From: Oscillospiraceae bacterium
Lineage (GTDB): Bacteria > Bacillota > Clostridia > Oscillospirales > Oscillospiraceae
DNA length: 64,000 nt
Assembly (NCBI GenBank): GCA_017482385.1
Contig: JAFUNI010000023.1
Span: 124,001 to 188,000 of the forward strand
Direction: 5' to 3'
Shown here: positions 44,436-55,377 of the stretch, one piece after another
How the letters are laid out: the number at the start of each line of letters is the position of its first letter
Numbering within the stretch: the stretch's first letter is position 1
Notes under the pieces: model-generated
Seen by the model: the letters and a program-made list of their open reading frames with translations, nothing else
The model's database searches: none
What the model was told of the DNA's origin: nothing
Translations under genes and position numbers: made by a program

Positions 44436-45158
44436 ATGACACCTTCTGTGTATGAGAATAAACAGCCTGTGCCCCGACATATTGCGATTATTATGGATGG
44501 CAACGGACGTTGGGCTAGAAACCGGGGCTTGCCCCGTACAGCCGGCCATGCAGCCGGTGCGGAGGCATTCCGCAAAATTGCAAACTATTGCCGCACCTTG
44601 GGTGTGGAGTATTTGACTGTCTATGCGTTTTCCACAGAGAACTGGAAGCGCTCTGCCGATGAAGTAAGCGGTATTATGCGTCTGCTGGGCAATTATCTGA
44701 AAGAGGCTCTGCGGGATATGGAGAAAAATCGTGTCCGGTTTTGCTTCTTTGGTGATCTGTCTCGCCTCAGCCCCAATCTGCAAAAGCTGTGCGAGGAAGC
44801 ACAGAGCAAATCCAGCGATTTCGATGTGCAGGTGAATTTTTGTTTGAATTATGGTGGCCGTGATGAGTTGGTCCGGGCTGCCCGGCTGTTTGCCCAAGAC
44901 GTGGCAGACGGAAAAGCACAGCCGGAGGATCTAACAGAGGATAAACTGAGTGGTTACCTCTATTCCAAGGATGTTCCGGATCCGGAGCTCATTATTCGAC
45001 CCTCCGGAGAACTGCGTACCAGCAATTTCCTGCTGTGGCAGTCTGCTTATTCTGAGTATGTGTTTATGAATGTACTGTGGCCCGACTTTGGTCCTGAGGA
45101 CCTGGATGAGGCCATTTCCCAATACAACCGCCGTAACAGGCGTTTTGGAGGTGCGTAA
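44436..45158 (+). CDS. uppS: Undecaprenyl diphosphate synthase (isoprenyl transferase)
   Basis: cis-Prenyltransferase making the C55 lipid carrier for cell wall synthesis. The 240 aa protein shows HIAIIMDGNGRWARNRG (catalytic D21), GHAAGAEAFRKI, YAFSTENWKR, and the C-terminal DPELIIRPSGELRTSNFLLWQ region with SEYVF. ATG 44436 lies 6 nt after AAAGGAG; GTG 44433 is possible. It uses isoprenoid units from the MEP enzymes encoded in the same cluster (dxr, ispG) and by dxs. Confidence 0.96.
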   Translation: MTPSVYENKQPVPRHIAIIMDGNGRWARNRGLPRTAGHAAGAEAFRKIANYCRTLGVEYLTVYAFSTENWKRSADEVSGIMRLLGNYLKEALRDMEKNRVRFCFFGDLSRLSPNLQKLCEEAQSKSSDFDVQVNFCLNYGGRDELVRAARLFAQDVADGKAQPEDLTEDKLSGYLYSKDVPDPELIIRPSGELRTSNFLLWQSAYSEYVFMNVLWPDFGPEDLDEAISQYNRRNRRFGGA

Positions 45159-45159
45159 G

Positions 45160-45975
45160 TTGAAAACACGAATCATTGCAGCGGTTTCCTTGTTGCCTTT
45201 CTTGCTGGCGATTGTTTTGTTTCTGCCCAAGATCTGCACAGCGATTCTCTTTGGTTTGATGGCTGCCATCGGTGCCTATGAGCTGCTACACAATACCGGT
45301 TTGGTGAAACAGAAGCGTTTGGTTTGGTATGCTATTATTATGGCACTCTATGTATCCCTTTGGGGTAGCACTGTGACGGCATATCCCGCAATTTTATTTG
45401 GTGTGCTGGGCTTTTTTGGTATTTTGTTTGGTGAGCTTTTGAAAAATCACGATCAACTCCGCTTTGAAGACTTGGCATATACTTTTGTTGCGGGTATCAT
45501 TTTGCCTTATTTGTTGAGCGCTGTGGTTCGGATCCATAGCCAGGAAACAGGCAGACATCTTATCTTGTTACCGTTTGTTGTTGCATTTCTGTCGGATACC
45601 GGTGCGTATTTTGCTGGTCGTTTCTTTGGAAAGCATAAAATGGCTCCGGTAATCAGTCCCAAAAAGACCGTGGAGGGCTTGGTTGGCGGCGTGATTACTG
45701 CGATTCTTGGCGTGGTCATTTACTGCCTGATTTTGAAAGGTGCTTTTGATTTCCGAGTGAATTGGATCTATGTGCCTGTTTATGGAATTCTGGGTTCTTT
45801 GGGCGCTGTGTTTGGAGATTTGTGTTTCTCTGTTATCAAGCGCCATACCGGCATTAAGGACTATGGCAATCTGATTCCCGGACACGGTGGAATTTTTGAC
45901 CGTTTTGATTCTATGGTCGTGGTTGCACCCCTTGTGGAGCTGTTGCTTTTGACTATACCGTTGGTGGTGAAATAA
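45160..45975 (+). CDS. cdsA: Phosphatidate cytidylyltransferase
   Basis: Integral membrane enzyme that makes CDP-diacylglycerol. The 271 aa protein has about seven or eight hydrophobic segments and the family signature near the C-terminus (GDLCFSVIKRHTGIKDYGN, IPGHGGIFDRFDS), plus SDTGAYFAGRFFGKHKMAP and SPKKTVEG. TTG 45160 is favoured by GGAGGT at 45147-45152; it lies 1 nt after the uppS stop. Its product is used by pgsA at 34.5 kb. Confidence 0.94.
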   Translation: MKTRIIAAVSLLPFLLAIVLFLPKICTAILFGLMAAIGAYELLHNTGLVKQKRLVWYAIIMALYVSLWGSTVTAYPAILFGVLGFFGILFGELLKNHDQLRFEDLAYTFVAGIILPYLLSAVVRIHSQETGRHLILLPFVVAFLSDTGAYFAGRFFGKHKMAPVISPKKTVEGLVGGVITAILGVVIYCLILKGAFDFRVNWIYVPVYGILGSLGAVFGDLCFSVIKRHTGIKDYGNLIPGHGGIFDRFDSMVVVAPLVELLLLTIPLVVK

Positions 45976-45977
45976 AA

Positions 45978-47129
45978 ATGATGCAGTGCATTAGCATTCT
46001 GGGTTCTACCGGTTCCATTGGCCGGCAGACTTTGGATATTGTTGATAATCTGAATATTCCGGTTGCGGCCCTTACTGCCGGCACCAGTGTGGAGCGGATG
46101 GCACAGCAGTGCCGGAAGTACCGACCTGCACTGGCTGTAATGGCAACGGAGGCCGCAGCGGCTGAATTGCGGCAGGAAATCTCCGACCTGCCTACCCGTA
46201 TTGCATGGGGTGAGGAGGGCCTTATTGAGGCTGCTACCATCCCTGAAGCGGACTGCGTGATTACTGCTGTGGTTGGTATGGTTGGCTTGAAGCCAACCCT
46301 TGCTGCCATTCGCGCAGGTAAACGCATTGGTCTTGCCAATAAGGAGACCTTGGTCTGCGCCGGTGAATTGGTGATGGCAGAGGCAAAGCGCTGCGGTACT
46401 GAGATCATTCCTGTTGACTCTGAGCATTCTGCAATCTATCAGTGCTTGATGGGTAGTCACAGCAAAGCGGAAATCAAGCGCATTATTTTGACCTGTTCCG
46501 GAGGCCCATTCTATGGAATGGATAAGGAGCAACTGCGTTCTGTGACCAAAGCGGATGCTCTGCGGCATCCAAACTGGAAGATGGGACCCAAAATCACCAT
46601 CGACTGTGCTACATTGATGAACAAGGGCCTTGAAGTGATCGAGGCAATGCGTTTATATGACCTGCCATTGGAGAAGGTGGATGTGGTGATCCACCGGCAG
46701 AGTATTGTGCATTCTATGGTTGAGTTTACAGATGGCGCTGTGATGGCACAAATGGGAAGTCCCGATATGCGCCTGCCAATTCAGTTGGCTATGACTTATC
46801 CGGAGCGTAAGGAATGTCCTGTGGAGGCGCTGGATCTGCTGACCTGCGGCAGTCTTACCTTTGCAGCACCGGATATGGAAGCGTTTCCTTGTTTGGCGCT
46901 GGCAAGACAGTGCGCAAAGCTTGGCGGAACTGCCTGCCCTGCAATGAACGGTGCCAATGAGGAAGCTGTGGCGCTGTATTTAGCCGACAAGATCGGTTTT
47001 TATGATATTTATGATTTGGTATCCAAGGCGGTGAATGCGGTTGCCTTTATTGCGAATCCTACTCTGGAACAGATATTAGAGGCGGATCGACTGGCAAGAG
47101 AGGCTGTCCGCCGGGAAGCCAAACAATAA
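45978..47129 (+). CDS. dxr: 1-deoxy-D-xylulose 5-phosphate reductoisomerase
   Basis: Second MEP-pathway enzyme, converting DXP to MEP with NADPH. The 383 aa protein has the NADPH motif ISILGSTGSIGRQTLD, GLANKETLVCAGELVM, the metal- and substrate-binding VDSEHSAIYQCL, LTCSGGPF and the HRQSIVHSMVEF segment, then the C-terminal helical domain with NGANEEAV. ATG 45978 or 45981 both fit. Confidence 0.96.
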   Translation: MMQCISILGSTGSIGRQTLDIVDNLNIPVAALTAGTSVERMAQQCRKYRPALAVMATEAAAAELRQEISDLPTRIAWGEEGLIEAATIPEADCVITAVVGMVGLKPTLAAIRAGKRIGLANKETLVCAGELVMAEAKRCGTEIIPVDSEHSAIYQCLMGSHSKAEIKRIILTCSGGPFYGMDKEQLRSVTKADALRHPNWKMGPKITIDCATLMNKGLEVIEAMRLYDLPLEKVDVVIHRQSIVHSMVEFTDGAVMAQMGSPDMRLPIQLAMTYPERKECPVEALDLLTCGSLTFAAPDMEAFPCLALARQCAKLGGTACPAMNGANEEAVALYLADKIGFYDIYDLVSKAVNAVAFIANPTLEQILEADRLAREAVRREAKQ

Positions 47130-47141
47130 GCGAGGATATTT

Positions 47142-48194
47142 ATGACCATTGTTTTTGCGATTTTACTTTTTAGTTTCTTAATATTCATTCACGAATTAGG
47201 GCATTTTGTAGCCGCCAAGCTATCTAAAGTCCGTGTGAATGAGTTTTCTATGTTTATGGGTCCTGCTATCTTCAAAAAGCAGGTGGGTGACACCCTGTAT
47301 GCTATTCGGTGCATTCCCATTGGTGGTTATTGTGCCATGGAAGGTGAGAATGAAGATACCGATGATCCCCATTCTTTCCAAAAAGCGGATTGGTGGAAAC
47401 GGCTGATCATTTTAGTTGCCGGTTCTTTTATGAACTTTGTTACCGGTGTTGTTTTAATTGCAATTGTTCTTTCTTGCAGCAAGGGCTATACGGATACGAA
47501 ACTGGTGAATGTGGAGCCGAACAGCTCTGTCGCGGTAGTGGGCGGCCTGCAAACCGGTGACAGAATTCTGTCCTTGAACGGTACAAAGACAGATATTTAT
47601 GCTGACTTTGCTTTGGAGACACACTTTCTAAAAGACGGAAATTATGATGTAACTGTTGAGAGAAATGGTCAAAAACTCAAGTTGGAGGATGTTCCGTTTG
47701 TCCGTAAGGACTTTGGTGATGGAGAAGGCGTTCGTTTCGGCTTAACCTTTGGCCGCGAAAAGACAACGTTTCATTCGGTATTGCGGCAAATTTGGCCCGA
47801 GACCCGTTACCAGATCAAATCAGTAATCCTCAGCCTGAAGATGCTTTTTACCGGTCAGGCTGGCGTTAAGGATATGGCAGGTCCCGTAGGAATCGTGCAA
47901 ATGATGTCCGAAACGGTGGAAAGTGTTGACACTGTTCGTGCGCAAATTCTGACAAGCCTCAGCTTTGGCAGTATGATCGCCATCAACTTAGCGATGATGA
48001 ATATGCTGCCCATTCCTGCCTTGGACGGTGGTCGCGTTTTGGGTTTGCTTTTGACCTGCGCTATTGAAAAGATTACCCGGAAGAAGTTAGATGCAAAATA
48101 TGAGGGCTATATCCACGGAATCGGTATGGTTCTGCTTTTGGCTTTGATGGCAGTAATTCTATTTAAGGATATTTTTGTGATTTTTAAGAGGTGA
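47142..48194 (+). CDS. rseP: RseP-type site-2 zinc metalloprotease
   Basis: Intramembrane protease of 350 aa. It has a first membrane helix with the zinc motif H17-E-L-G-H21, GGYCAMEGE, a second span near 85-108, and one PDZ domain (about 110-195; NSSVAVVGGLQTGDRILSLNG). The third-ligand motif MLPIPALDGGRV is in a later helix, with a last C-terminal span. Homologues release anti-sigma factors or clear signal-peptide remnants. Its place between dxr and ispG is the common Firmicute order. Confidence 0.94.
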   Translation: MTIVFAILLFSFLIFIHELGHFVAAKLSKVRVNEFSMFMGPAIFKKQVGDTLYAIRCIPIGGYCAMEGENEDTDDPHSFQKADWWKRLIILVAGSFMNFVTGVVLIAIVLSCSKGYTDTKLVNVEPNSSVAVVGGLQTGDRILSLNGTKTDIYADFALETHFLKDGNYDVTVERNGQKLKLEDVPFVRKDFGDGEGVRFGLTFGREKTTFHSVLRQIWPETRYQIKSVILSLKMLFTGQAGVKDMAGPVGIVQMMSETVESVDTVRAQILTSLSFGSMIAINLAMMNMLPIPALDGGRVLGLLLTCAIEKITRKKLDAKYEGYIHGIGMVLLLALMAVILFKDIFVIFKR

Positions 48195-48198
48195 TACT

Positions 48199-49236
48199 AT
48201 GACAAGACAAATCCATGTTGGCGGTGTTCCCATTGGCGGTAGCGCCCCTGTAGCAATTCAGTCCATGCTCAATACCAAAACCACCGATGTGGAGGGTTCT
48301 CTGTCACAACTCCGCAAGCTGGCTGCGGCTGGCTGTCAGATTGCCCGTTTGGCTGTTCCCAACCAGGAGGCGGCCAAGAGCTTTGGTGAAATTTGCAAGG
48401 CTTCTCCGCTGCCACTGGTAGCCGATATTCATTTTGACTACAAGTTGGCGCTTTTGGCGGCTGAGGGCGGCGCATCCAAGATCCGCATTAACCCCGGCAA
48501 TATCGGTGGAGAGGACCGCGTACAGGCGGTGGTCGCTGCTTGTAAAGAACGGAATATTCCCATCCGTATTGGTGTCAATGGCGGCAGCCTGGATAAGAAA
48601 TTGCTGGAAAAGTATGGCCACCCTACAGCAGAAGCACTGGTTGAGAGTGCATTTCAGCACTTGGAACTGCTGGAAAAATATGGGTTTTATGATACCTGCG
48701 TTTCCATGAAGTCCTCCAATGTGCCGACTATGGTGGCTGCGGCCCGGCTGTTCCGTAGCAGATGCGACTATCCTATTCATATCGGTGTCACGGAGACCGG
48801 CCCTGTGCGAATGGGACTTATGAAGTCAGCTATGGGTATTGGTGCGCTTTTGTTGGACGGAATCGGTGATACAATCCGTGTAAGCCTCACGGATGACCCG
48901 GTTGAAGAGGTCTATGCAGCGAAGGATATTCTGAAAGCTGCCGGGCTTCGTAAGGAAGGCGTAAATATTATTTCCTGTCCTACCTGCGGCAGAACGCAAA
49001 TCGATCTGATCGGCTTGGTCAACCAGGTGGATGAGGCACTGAAAGATTGCGAAAAGCCCATTACTGTTGCGGTTATGGGCTGCATTGTAAATGGACCCGG
49101 CGAGGCGCGGGAAGCTGATATTGGCATTGCCGGCGGCGATGGCTGCGGTATGCTGTTTGAAAAAGGGCAACAGATCTGCAAGCTGCCCTATGACCAGCTT
49201 TTGCCGGAGTTACTGAAGCGAATTGAATTGTTATAA
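48199..49236 (+). CDS. ispG: 4-hydroxy-3-methylbut-2-en-1-yl diphosphate synthase
   Basis: [4Fe-4S] enzyme of the MEP pathway, 345 aa. It has IQSMLNTKTTDVEG, RLAVPNQEAA, VADIHFDYKLAL, RINPGNIGGEDR and RIGVNGGSLDKKL in the TIM barrel. The C-terminal cluster domain has SCPTCGRTQIDL and VMGCIVNGPGEAREADIG, with the cluster cysteines visible. ATG 48199 follows AGAGGTGAT. polC starts 9 nt downstream. Confidence 0.97.
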   Translation: MTRQIHVGGVPIGGSAPVAIQSMLNTKTTDVEGSLSQLRKLAAAGCQIARLAVPNQEAAKSFGEICKASPLPLVADIHFDYKLALLAAEGGASKIRINPGNIGGEDRVQAVVAACKERNIPIRIGVNGGSLDKKLLEKYGHPTAEALVESAFQHLELLEKYGFYDTCVSMKSSNVPTMVAAARLFRSRCDYPIHIGVTETGPVRMGLMKSAMGIGALLLDGIGDTIRVSLTDDPVEEVYAAKDILKAAGLRKEGVNIISCPTCGRTQIDLIGLVNQVDEALKDCEKPITVAVMGCIVNGPGEAREADIGIAGGDGCGMLFEKGQQICKLPYDQLLPELLKRIELL

Positions 49237-49245
49237 GAGGAAAAG

Positions 49246-52200
49246 ATGACAGAACAGGTATATTTTCTAAATATGTTTCCGGACTATGCGCCGCCTGAAG
49301 AGCTGCAAGAGGCTCTTTCACAGGCGGCCGTTGTCGCTGCGGATGTAGACCCGGAAACCAGGATTGTATCCGTTGCAGTCCATTCTGCTGACTACATACC
49401 TACTGCGTTTTTGCAGCAGGCTGAGCGAGATATTACGGAACTATACGGTCTTTTTCATGTGGAGATCGTTGCCACCCATCCGGCAGAGCAATTGCACAAT
49501 ATCTGCAATGAAGATCTGATTGCGCTGTTTGTGGCAGAGGATTCCATGAATATGGGTAGTTTAGCCGGCGCAGCTTGGGAGTGGCAGGAGAACACCATGC
49601 ATATCCAACTGCGTGCAAACGGCAAAGATACCCTCTTGAAGGCTGTGCCTTCGGTATCACGGCAACTTCGGGAACGGTTTGGCTGCGAGGTGTCGTTTGA
49701 AATCCATGCAGGCCATGCGTTGGAGGGACAGGCTCTTTATGAAGCTATGGAGAAGATGCGCACCGAGTTTATGCAGAACTTACCTAAAGTAGCCGCTGTT
49801 GAGAAAAAAGAACAAAAGCCTGCAGATTTTTCTGCATTTTACGGCAAGCCCTTTAAGGGTACAGTAACACCGATGCAGGAACTGAATCTGGATATGGGTA
49901 GTGTAATCGTAGAAGGCCGCGTGTTCAGTGTGGAGCATAAGGAACTGAAAAAGCGCAATGCCTGGGTCGTTAATTTCGATATGACCGACAATACCGGTTC
50001 GATCCGCATTAACCGCTTTATGGAAAGCAGTGAGGCAAAACCTATTCTTGAGAATGTGAAAGAGGGTGCTGTGCTGAAGGTGCAGGGCCGCTTGCAGATC
50101 AATCAATTTGATAATGAAATGGTTTTGAAGCCCTTTTCTATGATGCCCGGCGAAATGCACAAACGCCGGGATCTGGCTGAAGGGGAGAAGCGTGTGGAGC
50201 TTCACCTGCATACCATTATGTCCAACATGGATGCATTGACCAACACAAAGGAAGCCATCAAACAGGCTGCTGCCTGGGGTCACAAGGCGATTGCCATAAC
50301 GGACCACGGTTGCTGCCAATCCTTTACCGATGCACTCCATGTAGTTGATAATCCTAAATCTGCGCCTAAGGTTGCCGGCACGGATGAGCCTATCAAGATC
50401 CTTTACGGTTGTGAAGGCTACTATGTGAATGATGTAGACGATCGCATTGCTGTTCACGGAACCCGGGATATGGATTTTTTGGGGCAGTATGTTGCTTTTG
50501 ATCTGGAGACCACAGGCCTTTCTTCCAAACATGACCGTATTATTGAGATTGGTGCTGTTTTGATGGAAAACGGACAGGAAATCGACCGTTTCCAAACCTT
50601 TGTTGACCCAGAAATGCGTTTGCAGAGGGATACTATGGACCTAACCGGTATTACCGATGATATGCTCAAAGGTGCGCCCAAGCTGGAAGAAGTGTTCCCC
50701 AAGTTTCTGGAATTTGTCGGTGACAGGGTACTGATTGCACACAATGCGGATTTTGATACGGGATTTATCCGCACCGCTTGTGAGAAACTTGGCTATGCCT
50801 ATAATTTCACATCTGCGGATACCCTTGTAATGGCCCAAAACCTTTTGCCCCACTTGAATAAATTTAAGCTGGATGTGGTGGCAAATGCGCTGAATTTGCC
50901 GGAATTTAATCATCATCGTGCTGCCGATGATGCAGTCACTTGCGGCTTGATTGCGGCTAAGTTGTTCGAAAAATTGGAGGAGATGGATGTCCATACTCTC
51001 CAAGCGGTGAATCCGGCAATGGAAGGCTTACGTGCCCACGGCAATGTAGGAAACCGTCATGCCCGCCATATTATACTGTTTGCTAAAAATCAGATGGGCC
51101 TGCGGAATTTGTACCATTTGATATCCCTTTCCAACCTTGAGTATTTTAAGCGTCAGCCTCGTATGCCGAAATCGGAGATTCTGAAGTACCGGGAAGGCTT
51201 GATAATTGGCTCTGCCTGCGAAGCAGGTGAATTGTTCCAGGCTATGTTGGATGGCAAGAGCGATGATGAACTGAAGCGAATCGCATCTTTCTATGATTTC
51301 CTGGAAATTCAGCCCTTAAGCAACAATGCGTTTATGCTGGAAAAGGGAACTGTTACGGAAGAAGAGGAACTACGCCAGTTTAACCGCACAATCGTACGGT
51401 TAGGCGAGGAATTGGGAAAACCAGTAGTTGCTACCGGCGATGTGCATTTTCTGCATCCGGAGGACGAGATCTTTCGGCATATCCTTTTGGCTACCAAGGG
51501 CTTTGAGGATTGCGACCGCCCCAATCCGCTTTATTTCCGTACCACGGACGAAATGCTTAAGGAATTCTCCTATCTTGGTGAGAAAAAAGCCTACGAGGTG
51601 GTCGTTACCAATCCCAATTTGATTGCGGATATGTGTGATGTGGTGCGTCCTGTGCCTCATAACCTGTTTGCGCCCAAGATTGAAAACTCAGTTGAAGATT
51701 TGAAGGATCTTGTTTACGGCAAGATGCATCGTCTTTACGGTGAAAATCCTCCTGAACTGATTCGCAAGCGTATTGACACCGAGCTGAATGACATTATTAC
51801 ATGCCATTACGATGTGATTTATATGTCCGCACAGCGGTTGGTACAGAACTCTCTGGAGAACGGCTATCTGGTGGGTTCCCGTGGTTCTGTCGGTTCTTCC
51901 ATTGTGGCATATATGTCCGGTATCACTGAGGTTAACTCTTTCCCGCCCCATTACCGTTGTCCCAACCCGGAGTGTAAGTACACCACCTTTGATGTGCCGG
52001 AAGGCTATGAATGTGGCGCTGACTTGCCGGATGCGGTTTGTCCTAAGTGCGGAACACCCTATGCAAAGGAAGGCTTTAACATTCCCTTTGAAACATTCTT
52101 GGGCTTTGGCGGTGATAAAGTTCCCGATATTGACCTGAACTTCTCCGGCGAATACCAGGCTAATGCCCATGCGTATTGCACAGAAATGTTTGGAAAATCC

Positions 52201-53550
52201 CATGTTTTCCGCGCTGGCACCGTGGGTACAGTGGCTGAGAAGACCGCTTACGGCTATGTGAAAAAATATCTCTCTGAACGAGGAAAATCAGCATCTGCGG
52301 CGGAAATCAATCGCCTGGCAGCTGGATGTGTGGGTGTGCGCCGTACTACCGGTCAGCACCCGGGTGGCCTGGTTGTTATTCCACAGGAGAACGAGATTTG
52401 GGACTTCTGTCCTGTCCAGCATCCGGCTGATGACCCTAACTCCGACCAAATCACTACCCATTTTGAATATCACTCTATGGAAGAGAATCTGCTGAAGCTG
52501 GATATGCTGGGTCACGATGACCCCACCATGATTCGTATGATGGAGGATATGACCGGTGTGGATGCCAAGACCATTCCTTTGGACGATAAAGATACTATGT
52601 CTATCTTTACATCTTCCAAGGTGCTTGGCTATGAGGACGATAAAATCCTCGGACCGACGGGCGCTGTGGCAGTTCCTGAGTTCAATACCCGATTCACAAG
52701 AGGCGTTTTGCTGGACACTAAGCCGGAAAAATTTGACTTCTTAGTGCGTATTTCCGGTTATACCCACGGCACGGATGTGTGGTTAGGCAACGCCAAGGAT
52801 TTGATCGTGTCCGGCACAGCCCGGGTGGATCAGACTATCGGCTGTCGAGACGATATCATGATCTATCTGATCTCCTGCGGACTTCCTGAAAAGCGGGCAT
52901 TCAAGATCATGGAATCTGTGCGTAAGGGCAGAGGTCTGCCCGATGGTGCAGAGGAGGAAATGATTCAAGCCGGTGTTCCGGATTGGTATATTACTTCCTG
53001 TAAGAAAATTAAGTACTTATTCCCCAAGGCGCACGCGGTGGCTTATGTTATGATGGCGTTCCGCATCGCTTGGTTTAAGGTCAATCATCCGTTGGCGTTC
53101 TATTCTGCTTATTTCTATCGTCGCAGCCAAAAGGGCGGATTTGATGCCGTTTTGATGACCGGCGGTATTGACAATGTTGTGGCTAACATCAAGGCTATCG
53201 AATCCAATGAGGATGCCACGGCAAAGGATGAGGATCTGCTGACAACCCTGGAAGTTGTCTATGAGTTTTACCTGCGGGGCTTTGAGTTTGCGCCCATCAG
53301 CCTGTATAAGAGCCACGCAACAAAATTCCTCATTGAAGATGGCAAGATTCTGCCGCCCTTCGTTGCAGTTTCCGGTTTGGGCGAAACAGCGGCTTGGGAT
53401 TTGATGCATGGCCGTGAGGGCAAGACCTTTATTTCTATTGAAGAGGTCGCTGCTGCTTGCCCCAAGGTGTCCAAGACCCACTTACAGATGCTGAAAGAGG
53501 CAGGCGCTTTCGGCGAATTACCGGAAACCAATCAGATGAGCCTGTTTTAA
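49246..53550 (+). CDS. polC: DNA polymerase III PolC type
   Basis: Gram-positive replicative polymerase with built-in proofreading, 1434 aa. Domain order: N-terminal domain (1-200), OB fold (about 205-310; [14 protein letters not shown]), PHP domain starting near 316 ([16 protein letters not shown]) and split by the 3'-5' exonuclease (D419 in FDLETTGL, then AHNADFD and HHRAADDA). The polymerase palm ([28 protein letters not shown]), a zinc-finger-like set in [11 protein letters not shown] and CPKCGTPY, and the C-terminal domain follow. Order and length match PolC. Both PolC and DnaE are in this window. Confidence 0.97.
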   Translation: MTEQVYFLNMFPDYAPPEELQEALSQAAVVAADVDPETRIVSVAVHSADYIPTAFLQQAERDITELYGLFHVEIVATHPAEQLHNICNEDLIALFVAEDSMNMGSLAGAAWEWQENTMHIQLRANGKDTLLKAVPSVSRQLRERFGCEVSFEIHAGHALEGQALYEAMEKMRTEFMQNLPKVAAVEKKEQKPADFSAFYGKPFKGTVTPMQELNLDMGSVIVEGRVFSVEHKELKKRNAWVVNFDMTDNTGSIRINRFMESSEAKPILENVKEGAVLKVQGRLQINQFDNEMVLKPFSMMPGEMHKRRDLAEGEKRVELHLHTIMSNMDALTNTKEAIKQAAAWGHKAIAITDHGCCQSFTDALHVVDNPKSAPKVAGTDEPIKILYGCEGYYVNDVDDRIAVHGTRDMDFLGQYVAFDLETTGLSSKHDRIIEIGAVLMENGQEIDRFQTFVDPEMRLQRDTMDLTGITDDMLKGAPKLEEVFPKFLEFVGDRVLIAHNADFDTGFIRTACEKLGYAYNFTSADTLVMAQNLLPHLNKFKLDVVANALNLPEFNHHRAADDAVTCGLIAAKLFEKLEEMDVHTLQAVNPAMEGLRAHGNVGNRHARHIILFAKNQMGLRNLYHLISLSNLEYFKRQPRMPKSEILKYREGLIIGSACEAGELFQAMLDGKSDDELKRIASFYDFLEIQPLSNNAFMLEKGTVTEEEELRQFNRTIVRLGEELGKPVVATGDVHFLHPEDEIFRHILLATKGFEDCDRPNPLYFRTTDEMLKEFSYLGEKKAYEVVVTNPNLIADMCDVVRPVPHNLFAPKIENSVEDLKDLVYGKMHRLYGENPPELIRKRIDTELNDIITCHYDVIYMSAQRLVQNSLENGYLVGSRGSVGSSIVAYMSGITEVNSFPPHYRCPNPECKYTTFDVPEGYECGADLPDAVCPKCGTPYAKEGFNIPFETFLGFGGDKVPDIDLNFSGEYQANAHAYCTEMFGKSHVFRAGTVGTVAEKTAYGYVKKYLSERGKSASAAEINRLAAGCVGVRRTTGQHPGGLVVIPQENEIWDFCPVQHPADDPNSDQITTHFEYHSMEENLLKLDMLGHDDPTMIRMMEDMTGVDAKTIPLDDKDTMSIFTSSKVLGYEDDKILGPTGAVAVPEFNTRFTRGVLLDTKPEKFDFLVRISGYTHGTDVWLGNAKDLIVSGTARVDQTIGCRDDIMIYLISCGLPEKRAFKIMESVRKGRGLPDGAEEEMIQAGVPDWYITSCKKIKYLFPKAHAVAYVMMAFRIAWFKVNHPLAFYSAYFYRRSQKGGFDAVLMTGGIDNVVANIKAIESNEDATAKDEDLLTTLEVVYEFYLRGFEFAPISLYKSHATKFLIEDGKILPPFVAVSGLGETAAWDLMHGREGKTFISIEEVAAACPKVSKTHLQMLKEAGAFGELPETNQMSLF

Positions 53551-53561
53551 GGAGGTTTCTT

Positions 53562-54323
53562 ATGCAAGATATTGGTATGCAGTACCACATCCACTGCAAA
53601 GAAGGTGATGTGGGTAAGTACTGTTTTCTGCCCGGTGATCCCGGCAGATGTGAGGCGATTGCTGCACATTTTGATAACCCTGTCCATATCGGCATGAACA
53701 GAGAATATAACATCTACACAGGTACATTGCTGGGTGAAAAGGTGAGCGTCTGTTCTACCGGTATTGGTGGGCCGTCTGCCTCAATCGCGATGGAGGAGCT
53801 TGCAGCCATCGGTGCGGATACCTTTATCCGCATTGGTACCTGCGGTGGCATTGCCATGGATGTGCTACCCGGTGATATAATTGTTGCTAACGGCGCTATC
53901 CGCTATGAGCATACATCCGTGGAATATGCACCCATTGAATTTCCTGCCGTCCCCGACTTTGCTGTTACAGCAACACTGAAAGCTGCAGGAGAGGAGCTTG
54001 GCTATCGCACCCATGTGGGTGTGGTGCAATGTAAGGACTCCTTCTACGGCCAGCACAGCCCTGAGAAAAGTCCTGTGTCCTATGAGCTCTTGCGAAAGTG
54101 GGAAAGCTGGAAGCGTCTGGGTGTCAAAGCAAGTGAGATGGAATCAGCGGCTTTGTTTGTTGTGGCAGCGGCCTTAGGCGTACGCTGCGGCAGTTGCTTC
54201 CATGCAGTATGGAACCAGGAGCGGGAAAAAGCCGGTCTTGAAATGCCGATGACAGAGGATACCAGCGCAGCAATCCGTGTAGGCATCGAAGCAATGAAGC
54301 GCCTTATCATTGCGGATAAGTAA
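53562..54323 (+). CDS. Nucleoside phosphorylase, probable uridine phosphorylase
   Basis: A 253 aa PNP/UDP-family enzyme. Its motifs are [15 protein letters not shown] (phosphate site), [25 protein letters not shown], and [17 protein letters not shown] with the ribose-binding Glu-Met-Glu. In this family cleavage of nucleosides with phosphate gives base plus ribose 1-phosphate. [11 protein letters not shown] and overall length favour uridine phosphorylase over purine phosphorylase DeoD, but the base specificity is not certain. ATG 53562 is set by AAGGAGG 7 nt upstream. It follows polC by 11 nt and ends at a strong terminator. Confidence 0.85.
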   Translation: MQDIGMQYHIHCKEGDVGKYCFLPGDPGRCEAIAAHFDNPVHIGMNREYNIYTGTLLGEKVSVCSTGIGGPSASIAMEELAAIGADTFIRIGTCGGIAMDVLPGDIIVANGAIRYEHTSVEYAPIEFPAVPDFAVTATLKAAGEELGYRTHVGVVQCKDSFYGQHSPEKSPVSYELLRKWESWKRLGVKASEMESAALFVVAAALGVRCGSCFHAVWNQEREKAGLEMPMTEDTSAAIRVGIEAMKRLIIADK

Positions 54324-54325
54324 TA

Positions 54326-54361
54326 AAAAGCAGGCAATGCATTATTGCATTGCCTGCTTTT
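54326..54361. terminator. Bidirectional terminator after the phosphorylase gene
   Basis: A perfect 16 bp stem AAAAGCAGGCAATGCA / TGCATTGCCTGCTTTT with loop TTAT. On the minus strand the 3' arm ends in TTTT plus TATTAC, so it can serve both the phosphorylase gene and the convergent EamA gene, whose 3' end lies inside it. Confidence 0.9.
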
Positions 54362-55265
54362 GGATTTCTTTAGTTTTCTTCTTGTCCGGTAGTTGGGAAA
54401 GGATAACAGCAATGAAGACCAGCACACAGCCAAGACCTTCCCAAAAACTCAACCGCTCATGCAGTACGATCCAGCCGGCTAATACGGCAAAAACAGATTC
54501 AGTGCTCATCAGCAGGGAAGCGGTGGCAGAATCCAAATTCTTCTGGCCAATATTCTGCAGGGAATAGGCAATGCCCATGGAAAGAATGCCGGCATAGGCA
54601 ATGGAGCCAAAACAACTGCGAATTGCGTACCAAGAGGGTTGTTCTGTAAAGACCATCACAATAGCAGACAGAGTTGCGCACAAAAATGCATTGATGCAGT
54701 TCAGACGCAGGCAATCCACTTGGTTAGCAAATTTGTCAACAGCTAAAATTTGCACTGCAAATGCTACGGCGCAGCCCAAAAGAAGCAGATCACTTGTTGC
54801 AATGCTTGTTACGCCAACGCAGCTTAGACAGTACAGACCGCCAACACCCAGTACGACACTAACGGGCACCCACCTTGAAGGCTTCTGTCCGAAAAACATA
54901 CCGATAATTGGTACAAAAACTATGTACATTGCGGTCAAGAAAGCAGATTTACCGGCATCCGTATCCACAATGCCGAGTTGCTGCAAATTTGTTGCAACAA
55001 ATAAAGGAAGGCCACAGAGTAAGCCGGCTTTCCAAAGGCCTTTATCCAGCCAGCGGGTCAAAAAGTTTTTATTATCGTTTTTATATGTAAATCTATCCGA
55101 TACTGCAATGATGGGAAGTAGTATCAATCCGCCCAGAAAGCATCGCGCAGCCTGGAAGGTAAAAGGACCGATATGGTCCATACCGATACTTTGGGCCACA
55201 AAAGTAGAGCCCCATATGATCGTTGCGATCAGTATGGCAAGATTGCATTTTAGTTTCTTATTCAT
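54342..55265 (-). CDS. EamA/DMT family transporter
   Basis: A 307 aa protein with about ten hydrophobic helices in two similar halves. The first EamA repeat has IWGSTFVAQSIG and PFTFQAARCFLGGL, and the second has SIAYAGILSMGIAYSLQNIGQ and ATASLLMSTESVFAVLAGWIVLHE. Such proteins move small metabolites across the cytoplasmic membrane; the substrate cannot be read from sequence. The start at 55265 has a GGTGA about 8 nt upstream; ATG 55274 is an alternative. It is a single-gene unit, divergent from pepF. Confidence 0.88.
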   Translation of the reverse strand: MNKKLKCNLAILIATIIWGSTFVAQSIGMDHIGPFTFQAARCFLGGLILLPIIAVSDRFTYKNDNKNFLTRWLDKGLWKAGLLCGLPLFVATNLQQLGIVDTDAGKSAFLTAMYIVFVPIIGMFFGQKPSRWVPVSVVLGVGGLYCLSCVGVTSIATSDLLLLGCAVAFAVQILAVDKFANQVDCLRLNCINAFLCATLSAIVMVFTEQPSWYAIRSCFGSIAYAGILSMGIAYSLQNIGQKNLDSATASLLMSTESVFAVLAGWIVLHERLSFWEGLGCVLVFIAVILSQLPDKKKTKEIQKQAMQ

Positions 55266-55284
55266 AGTTTTCATCACCGGAAGA

Positions 55285-55313
55285 ATACTATCATATCTTG
55301 AAAATAAAATCAA
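55285..55313 (-). promoter_or_regulatory. Promoter of the EamA transporter gene
   Basis: On the minus strand: TTGATT (55313-55308), a 17 bp spacer and TAGTAT (55290-55285). It would give a leader of only about 15-20 nt. Confidence 0.55.
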
Positions 55314-55341
55314 GGTTATACTTTCCAATTTTCTTGAGATG

Positions 55342-55350
55342 TGCTATAAT
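55342..55350 (+). promoter_or_regulatory. Extended -10 promoter of pepF
   Basis: TGCTATAAT (TATAAT at 55345-55350) with only a weak -35 (TTTCCA or TTCCAA, 17-18 bp upstream). Confidence 0.6.
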
Positions 55351-55377
55351 ACAAATAATATAATGGGAGGGAAAATG

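Noticed and set aside
54601-55377. N-terminal extension of pepF by about 260 codons
   Set aside because: The extension runs antisense through the EamA transporter gene and passes both promoters; the ribosome site and family length place the start at 55378.
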